From contig NZ_AP018724.1 in NCBI RefSeq assembly GCF_004001245.1, positions 736,501 through 800,500 on the forward strand: DNA of 64,000 nt. Direction: 5' to 3'. The notes below the pieces were generated by a model, which saw only the letters and a program-made list of their open reading frames with translations, was not told the origin of the DNA and made no database searches. Made by a program: the position numbers and the translations under genes. Positions 35,154-44,672 of this stretch are shown piece by piece; the stretch's first letter is position 1, and every line of letters starts with the position of its first letter. The DNA comes from Sulfurivermis fontis. GTDB taxonomy: Bacteria > Pseudomonadota > Gammaproteobacteria > Thiohalomonadales > Thiohalomonadaceae.

Positions 35154-36491
35154 ATGACCCGTTCCGTATACATCAAGACCTTCGGCTGCCAGATGAACGA
35201 GTACGACTCGGCGCGTCTGGTGGACGCCCTGCGCGCCGAGTGCGACCTGGTGCCGGTGGACGCCCCGGAGCAGGCCGACGTGCTGCTGCTCAATACCTGC
35301 TCGGTGCGCGAAAAGGCGCAGGAGAAGGTGTTCTCCCAGCTCGGCATGTGGAAGCCGCTGAAGGAGAAGAATCCCGCCCTGGTGATCGGTGTCGGTGGCT
35401 GTGTGGCGAGCCAGGAGGGCGATGCCATCCGCCAGCGCGCGCCCTACGTCGACCTGGTGTTCGGCCCGCAGACCCTGCACCGCCTGCCGACGATGCTGAA
35501 GGCGGTGTGGGCCGAGCATCGGCCGGTGGTGGACGTGTCCTTCCCCGAGATCGAGAAGTTCGATCGCCTGCCCGAGGCGCGTGCCGAGGGGCCGAGTGCC
35601 TATGTCTCGGTGATGGAGGGCTGCTCCAAGTTCTGTACCTATTGCATCGTGCCCTACACCCGCGGTGCCGAGGTGAGCCGCCCCTTCGATGATGTCATCG
35701 CCGAGGTGGCCGGTCTCGCCGCGCAGGGCGTGCGCGAGGTGAATCTGCTGGGGCAGAACGTCAACGCCTATCGCGGTGTGATGCACGATGGCGAGATCGC
35801 CGACCTGGCCCTGCTGATCCACTACGTCGCCGCCATCGACGGCATCGAGCGCATCCGCTACACCACCTCCCACCCGATGGAGATGAGCGACCGCCTGATC
35901 CAGGCCTATGCCGAGGAGCCCAAGCTGGTCAGCTTCCTGCACCTGCCGCTGCAGAGCGGCTCCGATCGCATCCTGGCGCTGATGAAGCGCGGCCATACCA
36001 CACTGGAATACAAGAGCATCATCCGCCGCCTGCGCGCCGTGCGTCCCGACATCTGCATCTCCTCCGATTTCATCGTCGGTTTCCCCGGCGAGACGGAAGA
36101 GGATTTCCAGGCCACCCTGCGCATGGTGGAGGAGATCGATTTCGACCACAGCTTCAGCTTCATCTACAGCCCGCGCCCCGGCACGCCGGCGGCGGACCTG
36201 CCCGATGACGTGCCCCTGGAAGTGAAGAAGGAACGTCTGGCGCGCCTGCAACAGATCATCAATACCAACGCCCAGCGCATCAGCCGGCAGATGGTGGGCA
36301 CGGTGCAGCGTGTGCTGGTGGAAGGCCCCTCGCGCAAGAACGCGCAGGAACTCACCGGCCGCAGCGAGAACAACCGTGCGGTCAACTTCCCGGGCGATGC
36401 CGCCCTCATCGGCCAGTTCGCCGACGTGCGCATCACCGAGGCCCTGCCCAACTCCCTGCGCGGCGAGCTGGTCCGCGCCGCGGCGGCATGA
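35154..36491 (+). CDS. miaB: tRNA-2-methylthio-N6-dimethylallyladenosine synthase MiaB
   Basis: A 445-residue radical-SAM methylthiotransferase. The N-terminal UPF0004 domain has the cysteines of the auxiliary cluster ([35 protein letters not shown]). The radical-SAM motif C-x3-C-x2-C is in [17 protein letters not shown] near residue 157. A TRAM domain closes the chain. It adds the methylthio group to i6A37 in tRNAs reading UNN codons. ATG at 35154 is used; a start five codons upstream is possible. It begins the block miaB-ybeZ-ybeY-ybeX known from E. coli. Confidence 0.97.
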   Translation: MTRSVYIKTFGCQMNEYDSARLVDALRAECDLVPVDAPEQADVLLLNTCSVREKAQEKVFSQLGMWKPLKEKNPALVIGVGGCVASQEGDAIRQRAPYVDLVFGPQTLHRLPTMLKAVWAEHRPVVDVSFPEIEKFDRLPEARAEGPSAYVSVMEGCSKFCTYCIVPYTRGAEVSRPFDDVIAEVAGLAAQGVREVNLLGQNVNAYRGVMHDGEIADLALLIHYVAAIDGIERIRYTTSHPMEMSDRLIQAYAEEPKLVSFLHLPLQSGSDRILALMKRGHTTLEYKSIIRRLRAVRPDICISSDFIVGFPGETEEDFQATLRMVEEIDFDHSFSFIYSPRPGTPAADLPDDVPLEVKKERLARLQQIINTNAQRISRQMVGTVQRVLVEGPSRKNAQELTGRSENNRAVNFPGDAALIGQFADVRITEALPNSLRGELVRAAAA

Positions 36492-36511
36492 TGGTGAAAG
36501 TCAGCAGCCTT

Positions 36512-36601
36512 CAACGCAAAGACGCAAAGGACGCGAAGATCGCAAAGGTTTTCAAAATGAGTTCTTTGCGCCCTTGGCGTCCTTTGCGTCTTTGCGTTTA
36601 A
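36512..36601 (+). repeat. palindromic ACGCAAAGG-word element between miaB and ybeZ
   Basis: The left arm has the words ACGCAAAG-ACGCAAAGG-ACGCGAAG-ATCGCAAAGG; the right arm carries their complements (CTTTGCGCCCTTGGCGTCC, then TTTGCGTCTTTGCGT). The two arms face each other across a short loop (TTTTCAAAATGAGTT), so a long hairpin is possible. The same words appear at 37625-37808 and a remnant near 50665. Confidence 0.85.
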
Positions 36602-36620
36602 CGGCTTTTCCTTAGGAGCG

Positions 36621-37610
36621 ATGCCCGTGAACGCGACGCCTGAATCCGTCGACCTGACCCTGGAACCCGCCGACAACGCGCGGCTTTCCAACCTGGGCGG
36701 GCCGTTCGACGAACACCTGCGCCAGATCGAGCGCCGCCTCGGTGTGGAGGTGAACAACCGCGGCAATGCCTTTCGCATCATCGGCGAGAGCGATTCGGTG
36801 CGCGCCGCGGCGGAGGTGCTGAAGGGGTTGTATGCCGCGACGGCGACGGAAAAGCTGACCGCGGCGCGGGTGCATCTGTTTTTGCAGGAGTCCGGTGTCG
36901 AGGCGTTGCTGGAGCGGCACGAGGCGGAGGAGGTGGACGTCACCATCCGCACCCGCCGCGGCGCGATCCAGGGGCGCGGCCCCAACCAGAAACGCTACCT
37001 GCGCAACATCATCAGCCACGACATCAACTTCGGCATCGGCCCCGCCGGCACCGGCAAGACCTATCTCGCCGTGGCCTGCGCGGTGGAGGCGCTGGAACGC
37101 GAACAGGTGCGCAAGCTGGTGCTGACGCGGCCGGCGGTGGAGGCGGGTGAACGGCTTGGCTTCCTGCCCGGCGACCTGGCGCAGAAGGTGGACCCCTACC
37201 TGCGCCCCTTGTACGACGCGCTGTATGAAATGCTCGGCTTCGAGCAGGTGGCGCGCCTGATGGAAAAGCAGGTCATCGAAGTGGCGCCGCTGGCCTACAT
37301 GCGCGGCCGCACGCTGAACGACGCCTTCATCATCCTCGACGAGGCGCAGAACACCACCACCGAGCAGATGAAGATGTTCCTCACCCGCATCGGCTTCGGT
37401 TCCACCGCGGTGATCACCGGCGATGTCACCCAGATCGACCTGCCGCGCGGCACGCCGTCGGGCCTGCGCCAGGTGATCGAGGTGCTGAAGGACGTGGAGG
37501 GGATCAGCTTCACCTTCTTCCTCGCCAAGGACGTGGTGCGCCACCCGCTGGTGCAGCGCGTGGTCAACGCCTACGAGCGCTTCGATACCCAGGCACCGAA
37601 GCACGAATGA
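36621..37610 (+). CDS. ybeZ: PhoH-family ATPase YbeZ
   Basis: A 329-residue protein with an N-terminal KH-like part and a PhoH ATPase domain. The P-loop is GIGPAGTGKTYLAVA near residue 140; the Walker B is DAFIILDEAQNTT, followed by MKMFLTRIGFGSTAVITGDVTQIDLP. YbeZ binds ATP and cooperates with the endoribonuclease YbeY, encoded next. The start follows TAGGAGCG. Length is normal for the family. Confidence 0.95.
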   Translation: MPVNATPESVDLTLEPADNARLSNLGGPFDEHLRQIERRLGVEVNNRGNAFRIIGESDSVRAAAEVLKGLYAATATEKLTAARVHLFLQESGVEALLERHEAEEVDVTIRTRRGAIQGRGPNQKRYLRNIISHDINFGIGPAGTGKTYLAVACAVEALEREQVRKLVLTRPAVEAGERLGFLPGDLAQKVDPYLRPLYDALYEMLGFEQVARLMEKQVIEVAPLAYMRGRTLNDAFIILDEAQNTTTEQMKMFLTRIGFGSTAVITGDVTQIDLPRGTPSGLRQVIEVLKDVEGISFTFFLAKDVVRHPLVQRVVNAYERFDTQAPKHE

Positions 37611-37624
37611 GGACCGAAAAGATT

Positions 37625-37808
37625 TCAACGCAAAGACGCAAAGGACGCCAAGAGCGCCAAGAGCGCAAAGGGGTTATTGCATCAACGGACCTGTAGGAGC
37701 GTCTGGGGCGATGAGGTGTATGGAAAACCTACGCCCAAGCGCGGCAGTGCCGCTCCTACTCAGGAAGTCTTTGCGAACTATGCGTCCTTTGCGTCTTTGC
37801 GTTTAACG
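37625..37808 (+). repeat. ACGCAAAGG-word palindrome with nested REP-like element
   Basis: The outer arms (37625-37672 and about 37767-37808) consist of ACGCAAAG-type words and their complements. Between them a second palindrome, 37693-37759, has ends GTAGGAGCG and CGCTCCTAC and resembles the REP element at 15653-15723. The REP-like unit thus sits in the loop of the other element. The region separates ybeZ from ybeY, and the right arm ends about 20 bases before the ybeY start. Confidence 0.8.
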
Positions 37809-37826
37809 TCTTTTGACTTTGGTAAA

Positions 37827-38282
37827 ATGGAACCAGTGATCGACCTCGACCTGCAAGTTGCTTCCGCTGCCTCCGGCCTGCCGGCCGAGGATGATTTCCG
37901 CCGCTGGGTGGCGGCCGCCCTGGCGGGGCGCCGCGACGAGGCGGAGCTGACCATCCGCGTGGTGGATGAGGAGGAGAGCGCCGAGCTGAACGGCACCTAC
38001 CGCTACAAGCTGGGGCCGACCAACGTGCTGTCCTTCCCCTTCGAGGCACCGCCCGGCGTGGAGCTGCCGCTGCTGGGCGACATCGTCATCTGTGCTCCGG
38101 TGGTGGCGCGCGAGGCACAGGAGCAGGACAAGACCGCCGCGGCGCACTGGGCGCACATGACGGTGCACGGCTGCCTGCATCTGCTGGGCTATGACCACAT
38201 CGACCCGGCCGAGGCCGAGATCATGGAAAACCTTGAAAGGGATGTGCTCTCTGCCCTAGGCTATGCGGACCCCTACGCCTGA
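37827..38282 (+). CDS. ybeY: endoribonuclease YbeY
   Basis: A 151-residue metalloprotein with the zinc-binding motif [15 protein letters not shown] (H-x3-H-x5-H) near residue 115 and the conserved [20 protein letters not shown] segment. YbeY matures 16S rRNA 3' ends and acts in ribosome quality control. The ATG at 37827 fits the family length; longer readings run into the repeat element. It lies between ybeZ and corC as in E. coli. Confidence 0.95.
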   Translation: MEPVIDLDLQVASAASGLPAEDDFRRWVAAALAGRRDEAELTIRVVDEEESAELNGTYRYKLGPTNVLSFPFEAPPGVELPLLGDIVICAPVVAREAQEQDKTAAAHWAHMTVHGCLHLLGYDHIDPAEAEIMENLERDVLSALGYADPYA

Positions 38283-38359
38283 AGGCAACGGTCAAAAAAC
38301 AGTCACCCGATTGATTTACTATCGATTCAACCTCTTTATTCCTCTCCGGACTATCCCCT

Positions 38360-39253
38360 ATGAACGACGGTCGACCTAGCGGCGACAGCAATGAACCACG
38401 GCGCAGCTGGCTGGAGCGCCTGGGTCAGGCCCTGCAGGGCAACGAGCCCAAGGACAAGGAAGACGTCATCGAATTTCTGCGTGATGCCCACAAGCGTCAC
38501 CTCATCGACGGCGATGCCCTGGACATGCTCGAGGGGGTGCTGTCGGTATCCGACATGCAGGTGCGCGACATCATGGTGCCGCGCTCGCAGATGGTGGTGG
38601 TGGAGCGCGAACAGGGACTGAACGACTTTTTGCCGATGATCATCGACGAGGCCCACTCGCGCTTCCCGGTGATCGGCGAATCGCGCGACGAGGTGCTCGG
38701 CATCCTGCTGGCCAAGGACCTGCTGCCCTTCGTGGCCCGCGGCGGCGACGGTTTCGATATCCGCGAGGTGCTGCGTCCGGCGGTGTTCGTCCCGGAGAGC
38801 AAGCGTCTCAACGTGCTGTTGCGCGAGTTCCGCACCAGCCGCAACCACATGGCCATCGTGGTGGACGAATACGGCGGCGTCGCCGGCATGGTCACCATCG
38901 AGGACGTAATAGAGCAGATCGTCGGCGAGATCGAAGACGAGCACGACATCGACGAAGACGACATCGAGATCCAGCAGATCGGCAAGGGCCGCCACACGGT
39001 GCGTGCGCTGACCTCCATCGAGGACTTCAACGAGTATTTCGGTTCCAGTTTCTCCGACGAGGAATTCGACACCATCGGCGGTCTGCTGCTGGCGCAGTTC
39101 GGGCATATGCCCAAGCGTGGCGAAGTCGTGGACATGGGCGGACTGCGCTTCAAGGTGCTGCGCGCCGACAGCCGCCGTTTGCACCTGGTGGAAGTCACCA
39201 AGGTGCCGCCGGCAGAAAACGTTGGCGATTACACCGGCGAGGGGATCGCTTGA
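38360..39253 (+). CDS. corC: HlyC/CorC family CBS-domain protein (YbeX)
   Basis: A 297-residue protein with two CBS domains (MQVRDIMVPRSQMVVVE, EAHSRFPVIGESRDEVLGIL and RNHMAIVVDEYGGVAGMVTIEDV) and a C-terminal CorC_HlyC (transporter-associated) domain with TIGGLLLAQFGHMPKRGEVV. The family has been linked to magnesium and cobalt efflux and to ribosome metabolism. It follows ybeY in the conserved gene order, but lnt, its usual next neighbour, is displaced by three genes. Confidence 0.93.
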   Translation: MNDGRPSGDSNEPRRSWLERLGQALQGNEPKDKEDVIEFLRDAHKRHLIDGDALDMLEGVLSVSDMQVRDIMVPRSQMVVVEREQGLNDFLPMIIDEAHSRFPVIGESRDEVLGILLAKDLLPFVARGGDGFDIREVLRPAVFVPESKRLNVLLREFRTSRNHMAIVVDEYGGVAGMVTIEDVIEQIVGEIEDEHDIDEDDIEIQQIGKGRHTVRALTSIEDFNEYFGSSFSDEEFDTIGGLLLAQFGHMPKRGEVVDMGGLRFKVLRADSRRLHLVEVTKVPPAENVGDYTGEGIA

Positions 39254-39311
39254 CGACGGTTTCGTCTCCCTCCACGCTGGCAGTTCGTTCCTATGGCAGC
39301 GGGGAACGTTG

Positions 39312-40112
39312 ATGGACCTGCTGCACGCGCTTCTGCTCGGTATTCTGCAGGGAATAACGGAGTTTCTCCCGATCTCCAGTTCGGCACATCTGATTTTGCT
39401 CCCGGCTTTGGCGGGTTGGGCCGATCAGGGCGTTGCCTTCGATCTCGCCGTACATGTTGGAACCTTGCTGGCAGTGGTGCTCTACTTTCGTCGTGACGTG
39501 CTTGGGTTGACCCGAGATGCCATGGCGTCGGTGCTGCAGCGGCGCCTCGTCGGGCAGGGATGGCTGGCGTGGTATTTGGTCATTGGCACCATTCCGGCAG
39601 CCTTGGCCGGTCTGCTGTTGCTGGATGTGATCGACACCCGGTTGCGCGCGGTCCAGATCATTTTTTTCACTACCCTTGGTTTCGGTCTGTTGCTGGGTTG
39701 GGCCGATTGGCGCCCCAACAGCAAGCGTGCGTTGCGCGGTTTGACTTGGCAGATTGCCATGTGGGTGGGGCTGGCACAGGCGATTTCCCTCATTCCCGGC
39801 ACTTCCCGTTCGGGGGCCACCATCACCGCCGGCCTGCTGTTGGGACTTGGCCGCGAGGCCGCAAGCCGTTTCTCGTTCCTGCTTGCCATCCCCATTACCG
39901 CACTGGCCGCCGGGGCCAAGCTCCTGGATACCGCCGCCAGCGATGCTCGCGTAGACTGGGGGGCCTTTCTGGCAGGCGGCATATCGTCTTTCGTGATGGC
40001 ATTGATTGCCATTCACATTTTTCTGAAATGGCTCAACCGCTTTGGCATGTGGCCGTATGTCCTCTATCGTGTGGCGCTGGCCATGGTGATCTATCAGGTG
40101 TTGATGAATTGA
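39312..40112 (+). CDS. uppP: undecaprenyl-diphosphatase UppP (BacA)
   Basis: A 266-residue integral membrane protein with the family motifs LQGITEFLPISSSAHLIL near residue 12 (with catalytic Glu and Ser) and SLIPGTSRSGATITAGLLLG near residue 160, plus about eight helices. It recycles undecaprenyl pyrophosphate to the carrier lipid used in peptidoglycan synthesis. The start ATG at 39312 gives the standard length. Base composition looks less GC-rich than in the flanking ybeX and lnt genes. Confidence 0.96.
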   Translation: MDLLHALLLGILQGITEFLPISSSAHLILLPALAGWADQGVAFDLAVHVGTLLAVVLYFRRDVLGLTRDAMASVLQRRLVGQGWLAWYLVIGTIPAALAGLLLLDVIDTRLRAVQIIFFTTLGFGLLLGWADWRPNSKRALRGLTWQIAMWVGLAQAISLIPGTSRSGATITAGLLLGLGREAASRFSFLLAIPITALAAGAKLLDTAASDARVDWGAFLAGGISSFVMALIAIHIFLKWLNRFGMWPYVLYRVALAMVIYQVLMN

Positions 40113-40218
40113 ATATGTGGATGCTGTCAGACATTTCGATCCATGTCCTGTCGCTGCGCAGGGTGATGACAGCTTGTGCTGACGGGGGCATTTTGCATAC
40201 CGGATTGGTACCGGCGTC

Positions 40219-41229
40219 ATGAAGTGGCTGATGGTCATCCTCCTGGCGTTTGCCCTGGTTGCCTGCGGGGGCCCTCAAGTGCAGACCCTGAGCGGCTACG
40301 CGCAAGGCACGACCTGGCATGTCGCCATCTGGTCCACTAAACCGGTGGACGTGGTGGACCTGCAGGCGCAAATCAACACCGAATTCGACCGGCTGGATCG
40401 TGTGCTGTCCAACTATCGGCCTGATTCGGTCATCGAGCGTTTCAACCGTTCCGCCACTACGGCCCCGGCGGATGTCGATACGGAAATCGTTACCCTGGTG
40501 CGTATCGCAAACGGTGTCAGTCAGGCCAGCGGTGGCTGCTACGATCTGACTGTCCGGCCATTGTTCGACCTGTGGGGCTTTGATCGTGACACGCTGACAC
40601 CGCCGACACCTGCTGCGCTGGCGCAGGTTCAGGCACATGTCGGGTTCGATAAGCTGACACTGCCGTCCGCTACCCGCTTGCAGAAATCCGATCCCGAAGT
40701 GCGGGTGGACCTCTCGTCCATTGCTCAGGGCTACAGCGTCGGGCGAATCGCCGAAGTCGTTGCAGCAGCGGGAATCGAAAACTATCTGGTGGAGATCGGC
40801 GGCGAGTTACAGACCCGGGGGCGCAAACCTGACGGTTCCCATTGGCGCATAGGTATAGAGCGGCCACTACCCGGTGGTCGTTCCGTGCAGAAGGCTCTGA
40901 CCATTCGCCGTGAGTCACCCACGGCAGTGATGACGTCGGGAACCTACCGTCATTATTTCGATTTGCAAGGCAAGCGCTACAGCCATATCCTGGACGCCCG
41001 TTCCGGCGCGCCGGTCATGCACGATACCGTTTCTGTTACCGTCATCAATGACAATGCCACTTTGGCGGATGCCTGGTCGACCGCATTGTTGTGCATGGGG
41101 CGCGACGCAGGCGTGCATGTTGCACAGCAACATGGTATCGCCGCCCTGTTCATTTCCGATGCCGATGGTACGTTGTACGAAACGGCGACCCCTGCTTGGC
41201 GTGCGATGAAAGACATTGAGGTGAACTGA
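40219..41229 (+). CDS. apbE: FAD:protein FMN transferase, ApbE family (lipoprotein)
   Basis: A 336-residue protein with a lipoprotein signal (MKWLMVILLAFALVAC) and an ApbE domain: GYAQGTTWHV, DRLDRVLSNYRPDSVIERFN, SGGCYDLTVRPLFDLWGF, RVDLSSIAQGYSVGRIA, YLVEIGGELQTRGRKPDG, and THILDARSG-like YSHILDARSGAPV with the Mg-binding later part. It links FMN covalently to a Thr in periplasmic flavoproteins such as Nqr/Rnf subunits. The flavoprotein target is not in the window. It is followed without gap by corA (stop/start TGATG). Confidence 0.93.
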   Translation: MKWLMVILLAFALVACGGPQVQTLSGYAQGTTWHVAIWSTKPVDVVDLQAQINTEFDRLDRVLSNYRPDSVIERFNRSATTAPADVDTEIVTLVRIANGVSQASGGCYDLTVRPLFDLWGFDRDTLTPPTPAALAQVQAHVGFDKLTLPSATRLQKSDPEVRVDLSSIAQGYSVGRIAEVVAAAGIENYLVEIGGELQTRGRKPDGSHWRIGIERPLPGGRSVQKALTIRRESPTAVMTSGTYRHYFDLQGKRYSHILDARSGAPVMHDTVSVTVINDNATLADAWSTALLCMGRDAGVHVAQQHGIAALFISDADGTLYETATPAWRAMKDIEVN

Positions 41230-42182
41230 TGCTTAGGTTGTTCAGTATCGATGGGGGACTGATCCGGGAGATCGTGTGTCCAACGGATGAGATCGGTGAT
41301 TGCCTGGCCGAGGCCGATTGGATCGATGCCTATGAACCCAACGATGCAGAGCGCTTACTGCTCGAGAGCATGCTGCACGCCGATCTGCCGGAATCGGATG
41401 AGGTGGAAGAGATCGAGGCCTCGGCGCGCTGTTTTGTCGATCAGGCGGGGGTCCATGTCCACTCCTTGTTTTTGGTGCAGGCAGAGGGCAGGCACACCAC
41501 TGTTTCCGTGGCCTGCATTCTGCAGAAGGAACGCCTGATAACCATCCGGGAAGATGATCTGGCTGATTTCCGCCTGTTGCGTATGCGCGCGCGACGGGGA
41601 CAGGTGGAGGCACAGTCACCGCAGGAATTGTTGGTGACTTTGTTCGAGCAAAAAGTGGAGAACCATGCCGATACACTCGAAGATATTCACCGCCAATTGG
41701 AAAGCGTCAGCTATCTGGTACTGGAGGATGATAGCTCCGAGTTGGAGGATGCCATCAGCAAGCTGGCAAGGCTGGAGGATAGTAATGGCAAAATCCGTTT
41801 GTGTCTGATGGATACCCAGCGCGATATCTCCTTTCTGTTGCGCCATCTGCGTGTCGAGCCAGGGCAGGCGGAGACGTTGCGTGATGTGATGCGTGACGTG
41901 GAGACCTTGATGTCCCATACGACCTTTCTGTTCGACAAGATCAATTTCCTGATGGATTCGACCCAGGGCTTCATCAACATCGAACAAAACCAGATCATCA
42001 AGATATTCTCGATTGCCGCCGTGGTCTTTCTGCCACCTACGCTCGTCGCCAGCATCTACGGCATGAATTTCGAGTACATGCCTGAGTTGACGTGGTTGTT
42101 GGGCTATCCCTGGGCCATCGGCTTGATGGTGATCTCGGGTATCGCGCCGTACTGGTATTTCAAGCGCAAGGGCTGGTTGTGA
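41229..42182 (+). CDS. corA: magnesium/cobalt transporter CorA
   Basis: A 317-residue protein with the long soluble helical N-terminal domain and two C-terminal membrane helices. The selectivity motif YGMNF follows helix 1 (SIAAVVFLPPTLVASIYGMNF), and the loop holds EYMPEL. The chain ends in YFKRKGWL, a typical cytosolic basic end. It takes up Mg2+ along the membrane potential. It starts on the last base of the apbE stop, so the two genes are coupled. Confidence 0.95.
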   Translation: MLRLFSIDGGLIREIVCPTDEIGDCLAEADWIDAYEPNDAERLLLESMLHADLPESDEVEEIEASARCFVDQAGVHVHSLFLVQAEGRHTTVSVACILQKERLITIREDDLADFRLLRMRARRGQVEAQSPQELLVTLFEQKVENHADTLEDIHRQLESVSYLVLEDDSSELEDAISKLARLEDSNGKIRLCLMDTQRDISFLLRHLRVEPGQAETLRDVMRDVETLMSHTTFLFDKINFLMDSTQGFINIEQNQIIKIFSIAAVVFLPPTLVASIYGMNFEYMPELTWLLGYPWAIGLMVISGIAPYWYFKRKGWL

Positions 42183-42248
42183 CATGACATGGGGCCGGCC
42201 CCCGTGGCTGGCGATTTTTTGTCGGTGCACTGACGGGGATTTGTAACG

Positions 42249-43772
42249 ATGGTCCGCGCGGGGAGGGGGCAAGGTTTATGGGCTGATCTGAGCGCGACCC
42301 TGGCCGGTATGTTTCTGCCGCTGGCCTTTGCGCCGTTCGGCTGGTTTCCTCTCGCGGTGTTGTCTCCGGCACTGTTGTTTTTCTCCCTGTATGCACTGAG
42401 TCCGCGCACCGCGCTGCGGCGCGGTTTTCTGTTCGGTCTCGGCCTGTTCGGTGTCGGCGTGTCCTGGGTGTATGTGGCCATCGCTGACTTCTCCGACAGC
42501 GGCGCCGTCACCGCCGTGATACTCACCGCGCTGTTCGTTGCCGCCCTGGCGGCCTATCCCGCCCTGTTCGCCTATGTCGCCGCCCGTTGGTGGCGGCGGG
42601 GTGCCCTGCCGCTGGCGCTGTGGTATCTGGCGGCCCTGCCGGCGCTGTGGATGGGGTTCGAGTGGTTGCGCGGCTGGCTATTCACCGGGTTTACCTGGCT
42701 GCAACTGGGTTACAGCCAGACGCAGTCGCCGTTGGCCGGGCTGGCGCCGCTGTTCGGCGTCTATGGCGTCGGCCTGGTGCTGGCGGTGAGTGCCGGGGCG
42801 CTGGCCTGGCTGCTGCACAGCGGACGCCGTGCCTGGCCCGGCGTGGCGCTGGCGATGTGTCTGTGGCTGGCTGGCTGGGGGGCGCAACAGATCGAATGGA
42901 CGCGGCCGGTCGGTGAGCCGCTGCGCATGGCGCTGATCCAGGACAACCTGCCGCAGGCTACCAAGTGGGACCCGGCACAGTTCAATGCCCGGCTCGAGCT
43001 GTATGCCCGATTGACGTTGGAGAATCTCGGCGCGGTGGACGCGGTGATCTGGCCGGAGAATGCCGTCACCGTGTTCTATCACGAGTTGAAGGATGACTAT
43101 TTCGACTGGCTGGCGGCGCAGGCGCGGGGGCAGGGCACCGACATCGTCGTCGGGGTGCCGGTGAAGCGGCGTGACGCGCCGGGTTACTACACCAGCCTGA
43201 TGGTGCTGGGGGCGCAGGAGGCCGCGTACCACAAGCACCATCTGGTGCCGTTCGGGGAATTCGTGCCGCTGGAGGGACTGCTGCGCGGCCTGATCAGCTT
43301 CTTCGATCTGCCCATGTCCGGCTTCTCGTCCGGGCCGGCGGCGCAGCCGCCGCTGCCGGTGGCGGGGCAGCGCGCCGCCATGTCCATCTGCTACGAGGAT
43401 GCCTTCGGCGAGGAACTGTTGCACAACTTCCCCGCCGCCACCCTGCTTATCAACGGTAGCAACAACGCCTGGTACGGCGACTCGCTGGCGCCGCACCAGC
43501 ATCTGGAGATCGCGCGCATGCGCGCCGTGGAAAGCGGCCGTCCGCTGGTGCGCGCCACCACCACCGGCATCTCGGCGCTGGTCGATCACCGCGGCCGCCT
43601 GCTCGCCATCGCGCCACAGTTTGTGGAGTACGTGTTGCGCGGCAGCGTACAGCCCATGCAGGGCATGACGCCCTATGCCCGCTGGGGTAACTGGCCGGTG
43701 CTGCTGCTGTTGCTGCTGCTGGCGGGAGTGAACATCGTCGTCCAGCGGCGGGGTCAAGTGATATCCTCATGA
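42249..43772 (+). CDS. lnt: apolipoprotein N-acyltransferase Lnt
   Basis: A 507-residue protein with about eight membrane helices and a nitrilase-type catalytic domain. The Glu-Lys-Cys triad can be seen: WPENAVT (Glu), HHLVPFGEFVPLE preceded by a Lys (YHKHHLVPFGEF) and SICYEDAFGEE (Cys). It attaches the third acyl chain to lipoproteins, an essential step for their sorting. In other gammaproteobacteria lnt directly follows ybeX; here uppP, apbE and corA stand between. Confidence 0.96.
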   Translation: MVRAGRGQGLWADLSATLAGMFLPLAFAPFGWFPLAVLSPALLFFSLYALSPRTALRRGFLFGLGLFGVGVSWVYVAIADFSDSGAVTAVILTALFVAALAAYPALFAYVAARWWRRGALPLALWYLAALPALWMGFEWLRGWLFTGFTWLQLGYSQTQSPLAGLAPLFGVYGVGLVLAVSAGALAWLLHSGRRAWPGVALAMCLWLAGWGAQQIEWTRPVGEPLRMALIQDNLPQATKWDPAQFNARLELYARLTLENLGAVDAVIWPENAVTVFYHELKDDYFDWLAAQARGQGTDIVVGVPVKRRDAPGYYTSLMVLGAQEAAYHKHHLVPFGEFVPLEGLLRGLISFFDLPMSGFSSGPAAQPPLPVAGQRAAMSICYEDAFGEELLHNFPAATLLINGSNNAWYGDSLAPHQHLEIARMRAVESGRPLVRATTTGISALVDHRGRLLAIAPQFVEYVLRGSVQPMQGMTPYARWGNWPVLLLLLLLAGVNIVVQRRGQVISS

Positions 43773-43795
43773 AAAAATAACGCGAAGAAATTCCC

Positions 43796-44641
43796 ATGTC
43801 GTACGCCGCCGTTGCCGATATCACCCTGCCGCCGATGCCGGAATCCCTGCACCAGATCCGTGCCGAGCAGGCCAGGGCGGAACCGGACGTCGAGCGCATC
43901 ACGGCCATCATCGCCGCCGACGTCGGCCTGGCCGCCGAGGTGCTCAAGACCATCAATTCCCCTATGTTCCGCCGCCGCCAGCCGCTCAGTTCGGTGCCCA
44001 AGGCGGTGATGCTGCTGGGGCTTTCCAACGTGCTCAATATCGTCGCCGGCGCGGCCCTGCGCCGCACCCTGGCGTGCGGCTCCAACAATCTGTCCCTCAC
44101 CCGCTTCTGGGATACGGCGGGCGATGTGGCCTATGCGGCGGCGGCGTTGGCCGGCCGCCTGTCCGGCGTACCGGCGGACACCGCCCATACCATGGGGCTG
44201 TTCCACGATTGTGGCATACCCATCCTGATGTGCCGCCACCCCGACTATCTGGATACGCTCAAGAGCGCCAGCCGGCCCGACGCGCCGCTGATCACCACCC
44301 TGGAGCGCCAGCGTCACGGGGTGGACCACGCCCTGATCGGGGCCCGCGTCAGCCGTAGCTGGCTGTTGCCGGAGGCGATCGGCGCGGCCATCGAGCATCA
44401 CCACGAGCTGCCGCGCCTGGTGGCCGGCAATGAGGTGGATGAGATGGTGATTTCCCTGGTCGCCCTGCTCAAGATGGCCGAGCATATCAGTAACGAGTTC
44501 CGCGGCGCCGCCTTCCGCAGCGGCGCCGACGATCGGGAATGGGACGAGGTGGGGGTGATGGCGCTGAGCCACTTTGACCTCGACCCCACCGATTTCGCCG
44601 ACATCAAGGACGATATCCTGGGCGAGCTGGGGCGCCGCTGA
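43796..44641 (+). CDS. HDOD-domain protein
   Basis: A 281-residue protein made of one HDOD domain: MPESLHQIRAEQARAEPDVERITAIIAADVGLAAEVLKTINS at the start, SVPKAVMLLGLSNVLNIVAG, a GLFHDCGIPILM segment in the degenerate HD position and IEHHHELP. HDOD proteins resemble HD hydrolases but usually lack enzyme activity, and act in signalling, often with cyclic-di-GMP networks. It follows lnt by 24 bases, but an independent role is likely. Confidence 0.9.
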   Translation: MSYAAVADITLPPMPESLHQIRAEQARAEPDVERITAIIAADVGLAAEVLKTINSPMFRRRQPLSSVPKAVMLLGLSNVLNIVAGAALRRTLACGSNNLSLTRFWDTAGDVAYAAAALAGRLSGVPADTAHTMGLFHDCGIPILMCRHPDYLDTLKSASRPDAPLITTLERQRHGVDHALIGARVSRSWLLPEAIGAAIEHHHELPRLVAGNEVDEMVISLVALLKMAEHISNEFRGAAFRSGADDREWDEVGVMALSHFDLDPTDFADIKDDILGELGRR

Positions 44642-44672
44642 GGGAGGACGTCGCCGTAAGCAGTCGGCGTAT

